A stretch of DNA of 64,000 bases from Agapanthus africanus (taxonomy: Eukaryota > Streptophyta > Magnoliopsida > Asparagales > Amaryllidaceae), in assembly GCA_030015575.1 (NCBI GenBank), contig JASDDO010000024.1:43176114-43240113 (forward strand). The letters run 5' to 3'. The first letter of the stretch is position 1. Every line of letters starts with the position of its first letter. The notes under the pieces are model-generated. The model had not been told where the DNA came from, ran no database searches, and worked only from the letters and a program-made list of their open reading frames with translations. The position numbers and the translations under genes were made by a program. Of this stretch, positions 21,760 to 31,605 are shown one piece after another.

Positions 21760-23190
21760 ACACTAATTTCTTCACGGGTCGAGACGAATCGAGCAGTTCT
21801 CGTCAAGGACACTAATTTCCCTGAGTTGAAGTATTTTGCCAAGGACGCTGGTTTCCTCGAGGTTGAAACGAATCAGAGTATTCCTGCGGAGACACTGGTT
21901 TCTCTGCGGGCCGACGCGAATCAGGAGGCTCTCATCAAGGCCGCTAGTTTCCTTGAATTGAGTTATTTGCCAGGGACACTGATTTCCCTGGGGTTGAAAC
22001 GAATCGATGTATTCCTGCAAAGACGCTAATTTCTCTGCGGGTCGACGCGAATCAGGATTTTCTCGTCAAGGACACTGGTTTCCTTGAGTCGAAGGATTTT
22101 GCCGAAGACACTGGTTTCTTCGGGGTTGAAACGAATCGGAGTATTCCTGCGGAGACACTGGTTTCTCTGCGGGCCGACGCGAATCAGGAGGCTCTCATCA
22201 AGGACGCTAGTTTCCCTGAATTGAGGTATTTGCCAAGGACACTGGTTTCCCTGGGGTTGAAACGAATCGATGTATTCCTGCAAAGACGCTGGTTTCTATG
22301 CGGGTCGACACGAATCAGGATTTTCCCGTCAAGGACACTGGTTTCCCTGAGTCGAAGGAGTTTGCCGAAGACACTGGTTTCTTCGGGGTTGAAACGAATC
22401 GGGGTGTTCCTGCGGAGACACTGGTTTCTCTGCGAGCCGACGCGAATCAGGAGTCTCTCATCAAGGACGCTGGTTTCCCTGAGTTGAGGTATTTGCCATG
22501 GACACTGGTTTCCCTGGGGTTGAGACGGGTCGAGGCGTTCCTACAAAGACGCTAGTTTCTCTGCGGGCCGACGCGAATCAGGAGTCTCTCATCAAGGACG
22601 CTAGTTTCCCTGAGTTGAGGTAGTTGCCAAGGACACTGGTTTCCCTGGGGTTGAGACGAATCGATGTATTCCTGCAAAGACGCTAGTTTCTCTGCGAGTC
22701 GACGCGAATCGGGATGTTCTCGTCAAGGACACTGGTTTCCCTAAGTCGAAGGATTTTGCCGAAGACACTGGTTTCTTCGGGGTTGAAACGAATCGGGGCG
22801 TTCCTGCGGAGACACTGGTTTCTCTGCGGGCCGACTCGAATCAGGAGTCTCTCATCAAGGACGCTAGTTTTCCTGAGTTGAGGTAGTTGCCAAGGACACT
22901 GGTTTTCCTGGGGTTGAGACGAATCGATGTATTCCTGCAAAGACGCTAGTTTCTCTGCTGGTCGACGCGAATCAGGATGTTCTCGTCAAGGACACTGGTT
23001 TCCTGAGTCGAAGGATTTTGCCGAAGACACCGGTTTCTTCGGGGTTGAAACGAATCGGGGTGTTCCTGCGGAGACACTGGTTTCTCTGCGGGCCGACGCG
23101 AATCAGGGGTCTCTCATCAAGGACGCTAGTTTCCCTGAATTGAGATATTTGCCAAGGACACTGATTTCCCTGGAAGTTGAACTGATATGT
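21760..23190 (-). repeat. ~133-bp tandem array, three constant-loop hairpins per unit
   Basis: Hairpins share the loop CACTGGTT with different stems: CCGAAGA/TCTTCGG (22102-22123), TCAAGGA/TCCTTGA (near 22063), GCGGAGA/TCTCTGC (near 22156), CCAGGGA/TCCCTGG (near 21972), GCAAAGA/TCTCTGC. Two 133-bp subunits alternate, giving a ~265-bp higher-order period. Frames on both strands here are by-products of the repeat. Confidence 0.9.
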
Positions 23191-23459
23191 GGTGGTCTTT
23201 CATGTTTTACATAAGTTACCGTCAAAACCGTGAAGCTAGGAATTTGATCTTCGCTTCATTTGCTGGCACTGCGTCTGCTGTATCGAGATGAATGTCACAG
23301 TTGTCTCTAGGTTGTTGGTGAACCGTCGAGATTTGGCTTCCTTTCTGGCGGAGCCTGTTGGGAAGGTATGGTTCTCTCTTTGTTTGTGCCCTTAGATTGT
23401 ATACAGGGATCGACGTGATCTCACATATAGGGCAAAAGTTCATCATTTTTTTATCATTG

Positions 23460-23720
23460 TTTTATTTCCGCGATGCTCTATCATTTCAGCTTTATATCGC
23501 GAAAGTCGCGATTGCCCCATCATTTCGGCTATCTTTCGCGGTGCCCAATCATTTCGGCTATTTATTTTATTTTTACTCGCTGCTTTTTATTGCGAGTTGC
23601 CCAATCATTTCGGCTATTTTGCATGCATACCTTTTTCTACTTGCTGATTTTCTCGCAAGTTGCCCCATCGTTTCGGCTATTTCGTATGCATGTATGGCTC
23701 ACTGTTTTTTTTTATCGCGA
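23460..23720 (-). repeat. Hairpin units with CATTTCGGCTATT spacer
   Basis: ATCGCG-AAAGT-CGCGAT (23496-23512), ACTCGC...GCGAGT (23575-23597) and ACTTGC...GCAAGT (23639-23660) are each followed by TTGCCC-type sequence and CATTTCGGCTATT. The related plus-strand block is 53590-53835. Confidence 0.8.
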
Positions 23721-23934
23721 GTGTAGAACTTGGAATCTGGTGCCAATCTCAGCATCCGCATCGCTACAACTGGAATATTGCCAGGAGCGAATCATCATTT
23801 GCCATGAAAGGGCTTGGAGTTTGATACCGGTTTAGGCATCAGTATCGCTACAACTGGGATATTGCCAGGAGCGAATCATCATTTGCCTCTGTCGATGTCG
23901 AACAAAGGTGGCTTAGTAAACAGGGTTAAGATCC

Positions 23935-24480
23935 TGTCGACTAAGGCTTTTGACTTCATGAGCCGTAAGGGTCTCACAAAGGTATTTCTCCCTACAAGTC
24001 GTGATGATCTTATAGGTGTGTTTTCTCCTTAGGAATCGTGAGGATTCCTAAGTGCATGTTCCTCTGTAAGTCGTAAGGATCCTATAAGAGGGTCTTCTCC
24101 TTATAAATCGAGAGGACTTATAAGGGCTGTTCGCCATATGGACATATCCCTAGTCACGGGTGCGACTTCATTAGGGAAATGTTTATTCGCACCCGTGGAT
24201 TGTATACAAGGGTCAGTACTGAGCCACTTGTAAGGCCATATCGCAGGTTGTGGGGGGGTTTACTTAAGCACAGGTTTAGGTCTCTGTAACGTAAGACTTT
24301 CAAATCTTATGAGCCGTGAGGGTCCCATAAGAGAGTTCTCCTTACGAGTCGTGAGGATCTCGCAAGTGTATTTTCTCCTTAGGAATCGTGAGGATTCCTA
24401 AGTGTGTTGCTCCCTTGTGAGTCGTCAGGATCTCACGCGGGTGGTTTCTCCTTACAGGGTCGAGAGGACCCTGCAAGTGT
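23935..24480 (-). repeat. Constant-loop hairpin units, block 2
   Basis: CTTAGGAATC-GTGAG-GATTCCTAAG (24028-24052) and neighbours with arms CTTATGAG/CCCATAAG, CTTACGAG/CTCGCAAG and CTTGTGAG/CTCACGCG, all around a TCGTGAGGAT-type loop. About eight to ten units with ~42-bp spacing, interrupted by a 170-bp spacer. Confidence 0.85.
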
Positions 24481-24839
24481 CTTTTAACGAGGTTGCGCCC
24501 TTTCGGGTTTTCACAAACACTCGCCGGTAGTCCTGCTGTTTTTACTCAAGGAGCCCTTTCGGGTTTTCATCCGTGCCCATTTTGCTTATGGACATACCGT
24601 TTTTTTTATTCTGTTTATTTATTTATTTATATTTTTTTTACGAGGTCGCGTCCTTTCAGGTTTTCACGAACACTCGCCGGTAGCCCTGCTGTTTTTACTC
24701 ACGGAGCCATTTCGGGTTTTCATCCGTGCCCATTTTGCTTATGGACATACCGTTTTTTTCATATTTTTTTATTATATTTTTTTTATTCTTTTTTTTATTC
24801 TTTATTCTCACTTTTTTTTATCTCGTCAGCCTGAGGATG

Positions 24840-25012
24840 CTGCGGTAGTACTTTAAGGACGTTTCGGTCCTCAGCCAGTTTTAGGACGTAGTGGTCCGTC
24901 ATTAGTTTAAGGACGTTATGGTCCAGCATTAGTTTAAGGACATTACGGTCCAGCATTAGTTTAAGGACATTACGGTCCAGCATTAGTTTAAGGACGATAC
25001 GGTCCATGGTAA
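24840..25012 (-). repeat. ~28-bp GGAC-N6-GTCC repeats after integrase
   Basis: Units such as GGAC-ATTACG-GTCC and GGAC-GTTATG-GTCC separated by AGCATTAGTTTAA. This is the same unit type that fills part of the LTRs (18240-18680). Peptides like VLKLMLDRN in this stretch are repeat artefacts. Confidence 0.8.
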
Positions 25013-25105
25013 AGAAGGCCGGGTACTACTTATAGAGTTTGGGCTTAGGAAGATAGCGAGCGGACATAGTCGTCGTCATCTATCATTGACCTAGGCCGTG
25101 GCTCA

Positions 25106-26284
25106 TTAAGCGTAGTATTTCTTCAGGAAGCGACCGTTTATTGGCCTGAATGGCCTTTCACCGTGCATATCCATGAATAGATAGGCTCCACCCTGGTAGA
25201 CCTTGTCTATGATATACGTGCCTTCATAGTTCGGCTCGAATTTTCCCCGCTTGGCGCGATTGGGGATCATAGGTCTTTTGATCACTAGCACGAGTTCGCC
25301 TTGGCGGAATGTCCTCGGTCGGGTCAATCTTTCATATGAGCGCGTCATCTTTGCTTTATAAGCTTCTAGATTTTGTTACGCTATGAGCCGGGTTTTATCA
25401 AGGGCATCAAGCTCCTCAAGCCGAAGGTGAGCATTTTCTTCGTCCGTCAGCTCGTAGTGGACTGCCACTCGTAGAGAGGGTAACTCTATCTCGAGGGGGA
25501 GTACTGCTTCTGTACCGAATACCAACGCATATGGCGTTGCGTTCGTGGCCGTCTTGAACGTAGTTCGATACGCCCAAAGAGCCTCTTCCAGCCTCTCATG
25601 CCAGTCCTTCTTATTTCGGGACACCGTTTTCTCCATGATCTTTGTCAAGGTTTTGTTGAAGGCCTCAGCTAGACCGTTAGCTCGCGGATTATAAACTGAG
25701 GAATATCTCCAGTCTATATTATGCTGCTGCGCGAAACGACTGATCTTGTGGCTTCTGTAAGCTGGCCCGTTATCGGAGATGATCCGTCGCGGAGTTCCAA
25801 ACCGGTAAATGACGTGCGTCTTGAAGAAATGGAGGATATTCTCCGTCTTCACTTCCCTCAGCGGTACTGCTTCTGCCCATTTGGAGAAGTAGTCAGTCGT
25901 CGCCAGGATGAAACGATGTCCTCTAGACGATGCTGGTTCGATGGGGCCAACTATGTCAGTTCTCCACATTTCGAACGGCCAGCTAGCCACCGTTGGATGT
26001 AGTGGATTTGGATGCTGGTGGATGAAGTCCCCATGAATTTGGCATAAGTGGCATTGCTTCGCATACTCGAGGCAATCCTGAATCATTGTGGGCCAGTAGT
26101 AGCCCATCCGTTTGATCTTCAACTTCATCTTTGGGCCTGCTTGGTGAGAACCGCAGAGTCCGTCGTGAACTTCCTGAACGACTCTTTTTGCCTCTTCAGA
26201 TCCCAGACATCTCAACCACAGAGAATCAAACGACATCTTGTACAGAGTATCATTGACGAAGGCGAAAGACAGAGCTCGTTTCAT
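25106..26284 (-). pseudogene. Tat integrase and pol C-terminus (minus element)
   Basis: The N-terminal part has the H-C type zinc-binding region (HDGLCGSHQAGPKMK...CLEYAKQCHLCQIHG). The catalytic core shows the three acidic landmarks of the DDE family (WRTDIVGP, ISDNGPAYRSHK, NGLAEAFNKTL). The C-terminal domain contains GELVLVIKRP and KFEPNYEGTYIIDKVYQGGAY. Integrase inserts the cDNA into the genome and makes the 5-bp target duplication seen outside this element. The sequence is closely similar to 51290-52447 on the other strand. Treated as a fossil; it has at least one break. Confidence 0.85.
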
Positions 26285-26353
26285 AAGCTGATGTCTTGAG
26301 GACGCTTCTTTGGGTGTTCGACGGTATTTGAAGTAGTCTATAAATACTCCCCT

Positions 26354-27813
26354 CTAATCCTCGGCCTTTTCCTGGTCTTTTATTTGCATAGCCATTTGCT
26401 CAGTCGCTCCCTTTTCTTTGGATGATTCCGGAGATATTTCTGCTGGGGCAAGCACCCGACGGCTTTGTACCACGATTCTGACGTCATCGAGGTTCTCGTC
26501 AGCCAGTTCTTTAGCGAGCTTGGTCAACGCGTCCGCTTTGCTGTTTTCCGCGCGCGGTATGTTTTCCAAAGTGTAGGAAGGGATTTGGGTCAACAATTGT
26601 TGCACCTTTTCGCCGTACTTCACCAATTCTGGTTTGCATGTCTGGTAGTCGCCATTTACTTTACTAACGACCAGTTGGGAGTCTCCGTATATGAGGAGGT
26701 TTTCAATTCCCATGTCGATGGCGATCTCGAGACCTGCTATCAAAGCTTCGTATTCAGCTTCATTGTTCGTCCTCGGCTCTGTTAAGGAGAAAGCAAAGCG
26801 CATAATCCCTCTTTGTGGAGTTACGAAGATGAGGCCTACCCCCGATTTGATTATAGATGTACTTTGTTTGCGCTTCTTCATGGAAGACGCTCCATCAAAA
26901 TAAAGCTCCCATCGGGTACCACTACCGTCGATCGCATCAAACGCATGTTCGTCTGGCAGTTTGCAATTCAGAGGAGAATCGCCAGGTATCGGATGCTCAG
27001 CGAGGAAGTCGGCGATGGCCTGGCCTTTCACTGCCTTAAGAGGCTGATAGGTTATCGAGAACTCCATCAAGAGTAGGGCCCATTTAGCGAGTCGCCCCGT
27101 CAATATGGCCTTCGACATTAAATATTTAAGGGGGTCCACCTTCGAAATGAGATGGACTTCATGCGCCAACGCATAGTGCCTGAGCTTTGTTATCGTGAAG
27201 ATCAACGCCAGGCAGTGTTTTTCAATAGGGGAATAGTTGCTTTCTGCCCCCAGTAGAACTCGACTTAAGTAATAGAGAGCTCTCTCTTTCTCTTGGTCGT
27301 TCTCTTGCGCCCATAATGCTCCTAAGGAACCTTCGAGGGCTGTTGTATACAGAATGAGAGGCTTTCCCTTGACCGGAGCGGCCAGCACTGGCGGATTCTG
27401 CAGGTATTGCTTGATTTCGTCTAGCGCGCTTTGGCATTTGCGATCCCAGACGAAAGGGGTTCCCTTCTTCATCAGGTGGCTGTAAGGACGGTCCTCTTCC
27501 CGCTGATCTTTCACCTTTTTCTGTCGGCGGGGATAATCTTGATCAATTACCGAGTCTTGGACTTGACGCCGGACCTTGTAGATTTTAGAGGACAGCCGTT
27601 GAGGGGGCTGTTCCGGCTTCACCTTTGTAGTGCTCTCCATAGGTGGAGGAGATCTTTTCAGCACAGCGGTCGGAGAGTTCTTGCGGACCTTCCTAAGTGG
27701 TTCAAACCTGTTCACAGTTGGAACAACAGCATCAATTTCCGCCGTTGGAGTCGGCCGAGTCAGTCTAGAAGGAAAGTTGCCCCCGGCCTTCCTTACTCGG
27801 CGCCAGTGGTATA
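26354..27813 (-). pseudogene. Gag linker plus RNase H region (minus element)
   Basis: One long frame carries a Gag-derived segment (KVRKNSPTAVLKRSPPP, PEQPPQRLSSKIYKVRRQV), then the RT connection/RNase H part (GTPFVWDRKCQSALDEIKQYL, LYTTALEGSLGALWAQEN, KLRHYAL), then a second RNase H-like domain (WELYFDGASS, NNEAEYEALIAGLEIAIDMG, LLIYGDSQLV). A second RNase H-like domain is a known trait of Tat-lineage elements. Compared with the plus-strand copy this element is shortened. Fossil. Confidence 0.8.
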
Positions 27814-28111
27814 TCCCTAGTAGGAGGAGTGTTGTTTCCTGAGGGTTTTCAGCGGATTACACCCACAAAATCTTATAATAAAAGAGAGATGGCGAAAGTT
27901 ATATGAAGATAAGAACTATGAAAGAAAGAACTTGAAAATAAGAGTTTTCAACTATACCAGCTTTTCAGTTGCTATGAGCCTTAACTTAATGGTCATGAAA
28001 AAATGTTAGAAATCACATTATCCCTCAATAAAACATCGCCTTTAGTTTTCATTCCTACCTTTCTTCCAAACATTGATCATATACCCCTACGTGTGAACTG
28101 GACATCCCTAC

Positions 28112-30227
28112 TGTTGGAGATAGTGCCCTCATAGTCAATTATTGGATCGCAGGTACGTGATTGCAATGATTGCGGAGGACCTATACCGGTAGGACAGTCT
28201 TACTCGAGATGATAGTATGCTATCTGGTTTGCCTTTATCAGTCGTGTACATGTTCAGGTGACTGATTACATGTTACACATTGATAGAGCCCTTAGGATCT
28301 TGCTTTACTACCAACAGTATGATGGCGATCATATACGTGAGAGTTGGATAGTTTATATGCATATCCTTAATTGTGGTCCCTAGTCGTGGGAGTTTCGAGA
28401 CAGGGCATCGATACTCCGGAGTAGACTAGTGTATACAGTCGAGACCCCGACGAGGGGCATGGGCGGTCTCACAAGCCACTGGTGTCGGTTTGATCACCTA
28501 AGATGTATACAGGTGCTCATTGGGTTATGAGTACACCAGACAGGACTCGCCGGGAATCTGCTAGTTAGTACTATACCTATAGTCAGATAGCAGTTCCCTG
28601 GTGACATGTGTACAGGTTAGTTCATCGACCTGAGGTCGTCATTTGTCTCATGTGAGTTCCCACTGTGCTTTGATTTCTACCCTACCACGGCTCAAAGGAG
28701 TCGTGCAAACAGGTAGCTTTTGGGTACAGTCCCGAGCCATATGGAGGCACGTGAGCGGATCGGCAGGGGATTCGTCTCTCCCGGTATTGGGGGCGAGATC
28801 GTGCTGTGTCTAGGAGAGCCATTACACAAAGCCCATGGCCGTGGCAGGAGATTTACTGGTAGGTACTCCAGTAGTATCTCAGGGTGTTATTGGGCTACAC
28901 TCCGACACGACTTATACTGCTATTGGGGATCTGACGTTACTAGCCCCCTAGGCAGATATGCGATACTCATAGACGAACGGACCGGACTGTATATACATTG
29001 TCACTGTTAGGCTCAGTAGGGTTTCTGGATGAGTTCGCTCATCAGCCTCCCTTGAGGTCAGTCCATGGGCAGCCGTTACGCATAGCTAGTGCCGCTGACG
29101 GTTTGTGGTTAAACCCACTGCCAGGGTACTGACGAGTCATTAGAGTCCCCCACAGACAGTTTCCCAAGTTCGGGCAAAACGTTGTAGAGGCCGTATGGTT
29201 TTATGGCAGGTTTCGGATAATGCACGTGCGTTTACGCACGTGTCGGTTTTCGGACAGATGATACTGGTCGGCTTTGGTTTAAGCCGGATCCGAGTATTGT
29301 ATTGAGTAGATATAATATCTTTGTCTCAGTTGCATTTGTATTCGGTCGTAATACAAATGCGGGTATATTTATACAGTTACGGGGTTATCCTGAAAGTTGT
29401 TTCAGGATCACTTTTGGAAGTTGCCAGTTTTCAGTTTTCTATCAGCCGTCTTTTAACATTCGGTTAAAGACGGATTTATCTTTTCTTGGATAAGGGTGAG
29501 TCATGATTCTAGAAGGTTCTAGAGAGGGTGACTTGGCATGGTGTGTCATTAGTGCTTTAATGGAGCCATTAATGCAATGGTGACTAGGTTAATGAATCAC
29601 CATTTGCATTAATGAGGTTTTGTTTGCATGAAGGATATTTGTGGTTGATCTTTTCTCTTGTGGTCACTCTCCCCTCTCCTACACTCACCTCCCTCCATCT
29701 ATATAGTGGCCGGCCCCTTCCCCCTCTCTCTCACTTACTCACTTGATGGTTTTCATTTGTAAAAAGATTATGATAGATTTTGGGGTGTATGGAATTTCAC
29801 AGTTCATTTCATTCCATCACCCGATTCCCATGGCAACTTCATTAACCGATCGTCCACGGATTTGGACGAAGTGAGACAAAGTCATCTACTCATTCTCTAC
29901 ATCATTCTTGATCGTCTCTTTTAGCAAACTTGACGACCGAGTTGCCTCGAGTCAGAGGCGGGAGCCCGTTTAAAGAATCGTCGACGTGGTGCCACCTGGA
30001 CGAGCAGATCGGAGATCGACGAGATCGGAGCAACCGCAACGGAGCGTGGGATGATGGTTAAAGAACGAAGGACTCGGATCGTTCGTATAACCTTTCTACA
30101 CTCTTTACAGTTTGTTAGTTTAGCAATAATGGCAGATCCGGGTTAAAGTATACGATAGCGCCAGTTAAAAAGTTTTTGTTCCGCATTTGGCGTCTGTAGA
30201 CGGCCGGGGCGCTACCGTAGACTTACA
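28112..30227 (+). mobile_element. Solo Ty1/copia-type LTR (2.1 kb)
   Basis: Starts TGTTGGAGATAGTGCC and ends GTAGACTTACA, flanked by the duplication CCTAC (28107-28111 and 30228-30232). There is no internal coding region, so it is a solo LTR left by recombination. It has a TATA-like TATATAG at 29700. Homologous blocks occur, inverted, at 1020-3050 and 5966-6942/63232-64000. The TGTTGGAGATAG start is typical of copia LTRs with unusually long repeats (SIRE/Maximus-like); the lineage is inferred. Confidence 0.8.
29700..29706 (+). promoter_or_regulatory. Putative TATA box of the solo copia-type LTR
   Basis: TATATAG lies between a pyrimidine-rich stretch (CTCCCTCCATC) and GTGGCCGGCCCC, a typical plant core promoter composition. 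Confidence 0.45.
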
Positions 30228-30924
30228 CCTACACTTAGAGAATTCAATTCAAGCAATCATACTCTTGTCCATCTACCTTAGTACTTTTTAGTAGATATTT
30301 AGATTTGCTCACACATTTTCATGCGACCGTTAATACTTCTTGAGGTACTAACCGACCGATTACTCATGTGATCGCTTATTAGGTGTATTTCTTCGTCTTG
30401 CACCACCTAAGGCTTAGCAGTGACTCCCGGACCAGTTGGTCTAAGGCACTAGGTGATGAAGCACCCTCGCTATATTTTTTTTGTTGCTGCCTTGGCGATA
30501 ACAAAACCAGTGTTCATTTTTCTTCACCCTTTTATATTTTATTCAATTTTTTTTTTATTTCCTTCATACTTTGGCTTTTAGACAAGAACATTTCAAGGTA
30601 TCCTCTACTATCCCGAGTTTCAAGACGTGTGTAAGTGCGTATAGTAGGGTATCAACGTTCAAATGTTTGGCTTCCAGAATAGGAACTATTTTTCAGACTT
30701 TTTTTTATCCTCAGATTAGTGACTTCCTTCATCTTACTAACCCTTGGGACAATGGCTCATAACTACTTATTACTAGTTTCATTTAAGAAAACATCTAACT
30801 TTCTTATTTTTCTTAAACTATTCCTATCTTTTAAATATAATTTTTCACTTTCTACTCTTTTATTATCACAATTTTTTTTTATGCTTATATATAGTATAAT
30901 GCAAAGTAGGGCGTAAATAAGCAC

Positions 30925-31500
30925 ATGAGCGCTGAAAAACGACTTCTTGGGAGCTTCTTGCGATGGTACAGGAGCGCTGAAGCTCGTTGGCGGGAGCATG
31001 GTCCCGAAGAATAGCCCAGTGGTGGCTTGAGTTGCCTGCTCCACTGGCATAGTGAAAAGGGAGGCCGCTTGGGGCCCGTAGGTTATTCCTCCAGATGGGA
31101 CATAGCGAGAGTTGCTGTTGCAGTTAGTGCAGTTTGAAGCTATTGATTTCTTGAAGAGCTTGAATATTCTGCCCCCTGCATCGACCTTGGTCTTTGGCAT
31201 GTGCCAGTTGTTTGAGGACCGATTCCGTCGGCAAGGCTGCTGCTTGGGGAGCCTGCCTGTGGACGACAGACATCCTCTGGGCTTCCTCCATCGGCGTTGA
31301 GGCACCGAGGGTGGGAGGTGGGAGCATCGACCCAAAAAGAAGCCCGTTGATTTCTTGAAGAGCCGGATTGCAGATATTTGAGGCTGCAAGTGACCCATAC
31401 TTGACTCCGCCGGATATGACAGAGCCTGAGTTGCTAGGGTGGGAGCAAATGCCATTCTTCATAGAGACAAAATGCTGGCTTCTATATCCACTCCGTTAAG
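30925..31500 (-). pseudogene. N-terminal Gag region of the minus Tat element
   Basis: Two related segments occur side by side: one with SGGVKYGSLAAS...GLLFGSMLPPPT, the other with SGGITYGPQAASLFTMP...GLFFGTMLPPTS. So a Gag-leader module is present twice. The second matches the plus-strand protein beginning at 35631. Fossil with several breaks. Confidence 0.65.
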
Positions 31501-31583
31501 GGCAACCAAAAACATACACACCGCGATTATTTGATCGCGGGAAAAACATGACACACGAAGTGTGGAGTGGAAATAGGAAAAGG

Positions 31584-31602
31584 CCCCACCGGGCGTGCCA
31601 GA
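31584..31602 (-). other. Primer-binding site of the minus Tat element
   Basis: The minus strand reads TCTGGCACGCCCGGTGGGG, starting three bases after the end of the 5' LTR. The near-identical sequence follows the plus-strand 5' LTR at 35485. The matching tRNA was not identified. Confidence 0.7.
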
Positions 31603-31605
31603 ATC

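Larger units (their letters stand above)
21006..25100 (-). other. 3' noncoding region of the minus-strand Tat element (repeat arrays)
   Basis: No gene is seen over 4.1 kb. Reading from integrase toward the LTR: GGAC-N6-GTCC repeats (24840-25012), two ~165-bp units with CCTTTCGGGTTTTCA (24480-24770), constant-loop hairpin units (23935-24480), TTTCGGCTATTT units (23460-23720), a spacer (23200-23460), a ~133-bp array with three hairpins per unit (21760-23190), constant-loop hairpins again (21405-21600), and a spacer with the putative purine tract GTGGGAAGCATT (minus strand, ending at 21006). The plus-strand Tat element shows most blocks in the same order. Confidence 0.8.
27814..30924 (-). mobile_element. 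Athila 3'-region fragment inserted in the minus Tat element
   Basis: The outer parts (27814-28111 and 30233-30924) are the reverse complement of the noncoding 3' region at 14040-15075; for example TCCCTAGTAGGAGGAGTGTTG and AGAATTCAATTCAAGC have partners there. It carries no gene. It has no LTR of its own here and is split by a solo copia-type LTR. It lies between the Gag start and the rest of the minus Tat coding region. Confidence 0.75.

Noticed and set aside
25721-26299. Plus-strand frames over the minus-strand integrase
   Set aside because: They are shadows of the integrase frame, with poor composition and no domain.
28720-29010. A 96-residue frame inside the solo copia-type LTR
   Set aside because: It is not conserved in the homologous LTR copies at 1020-3050 and 63232-64000.
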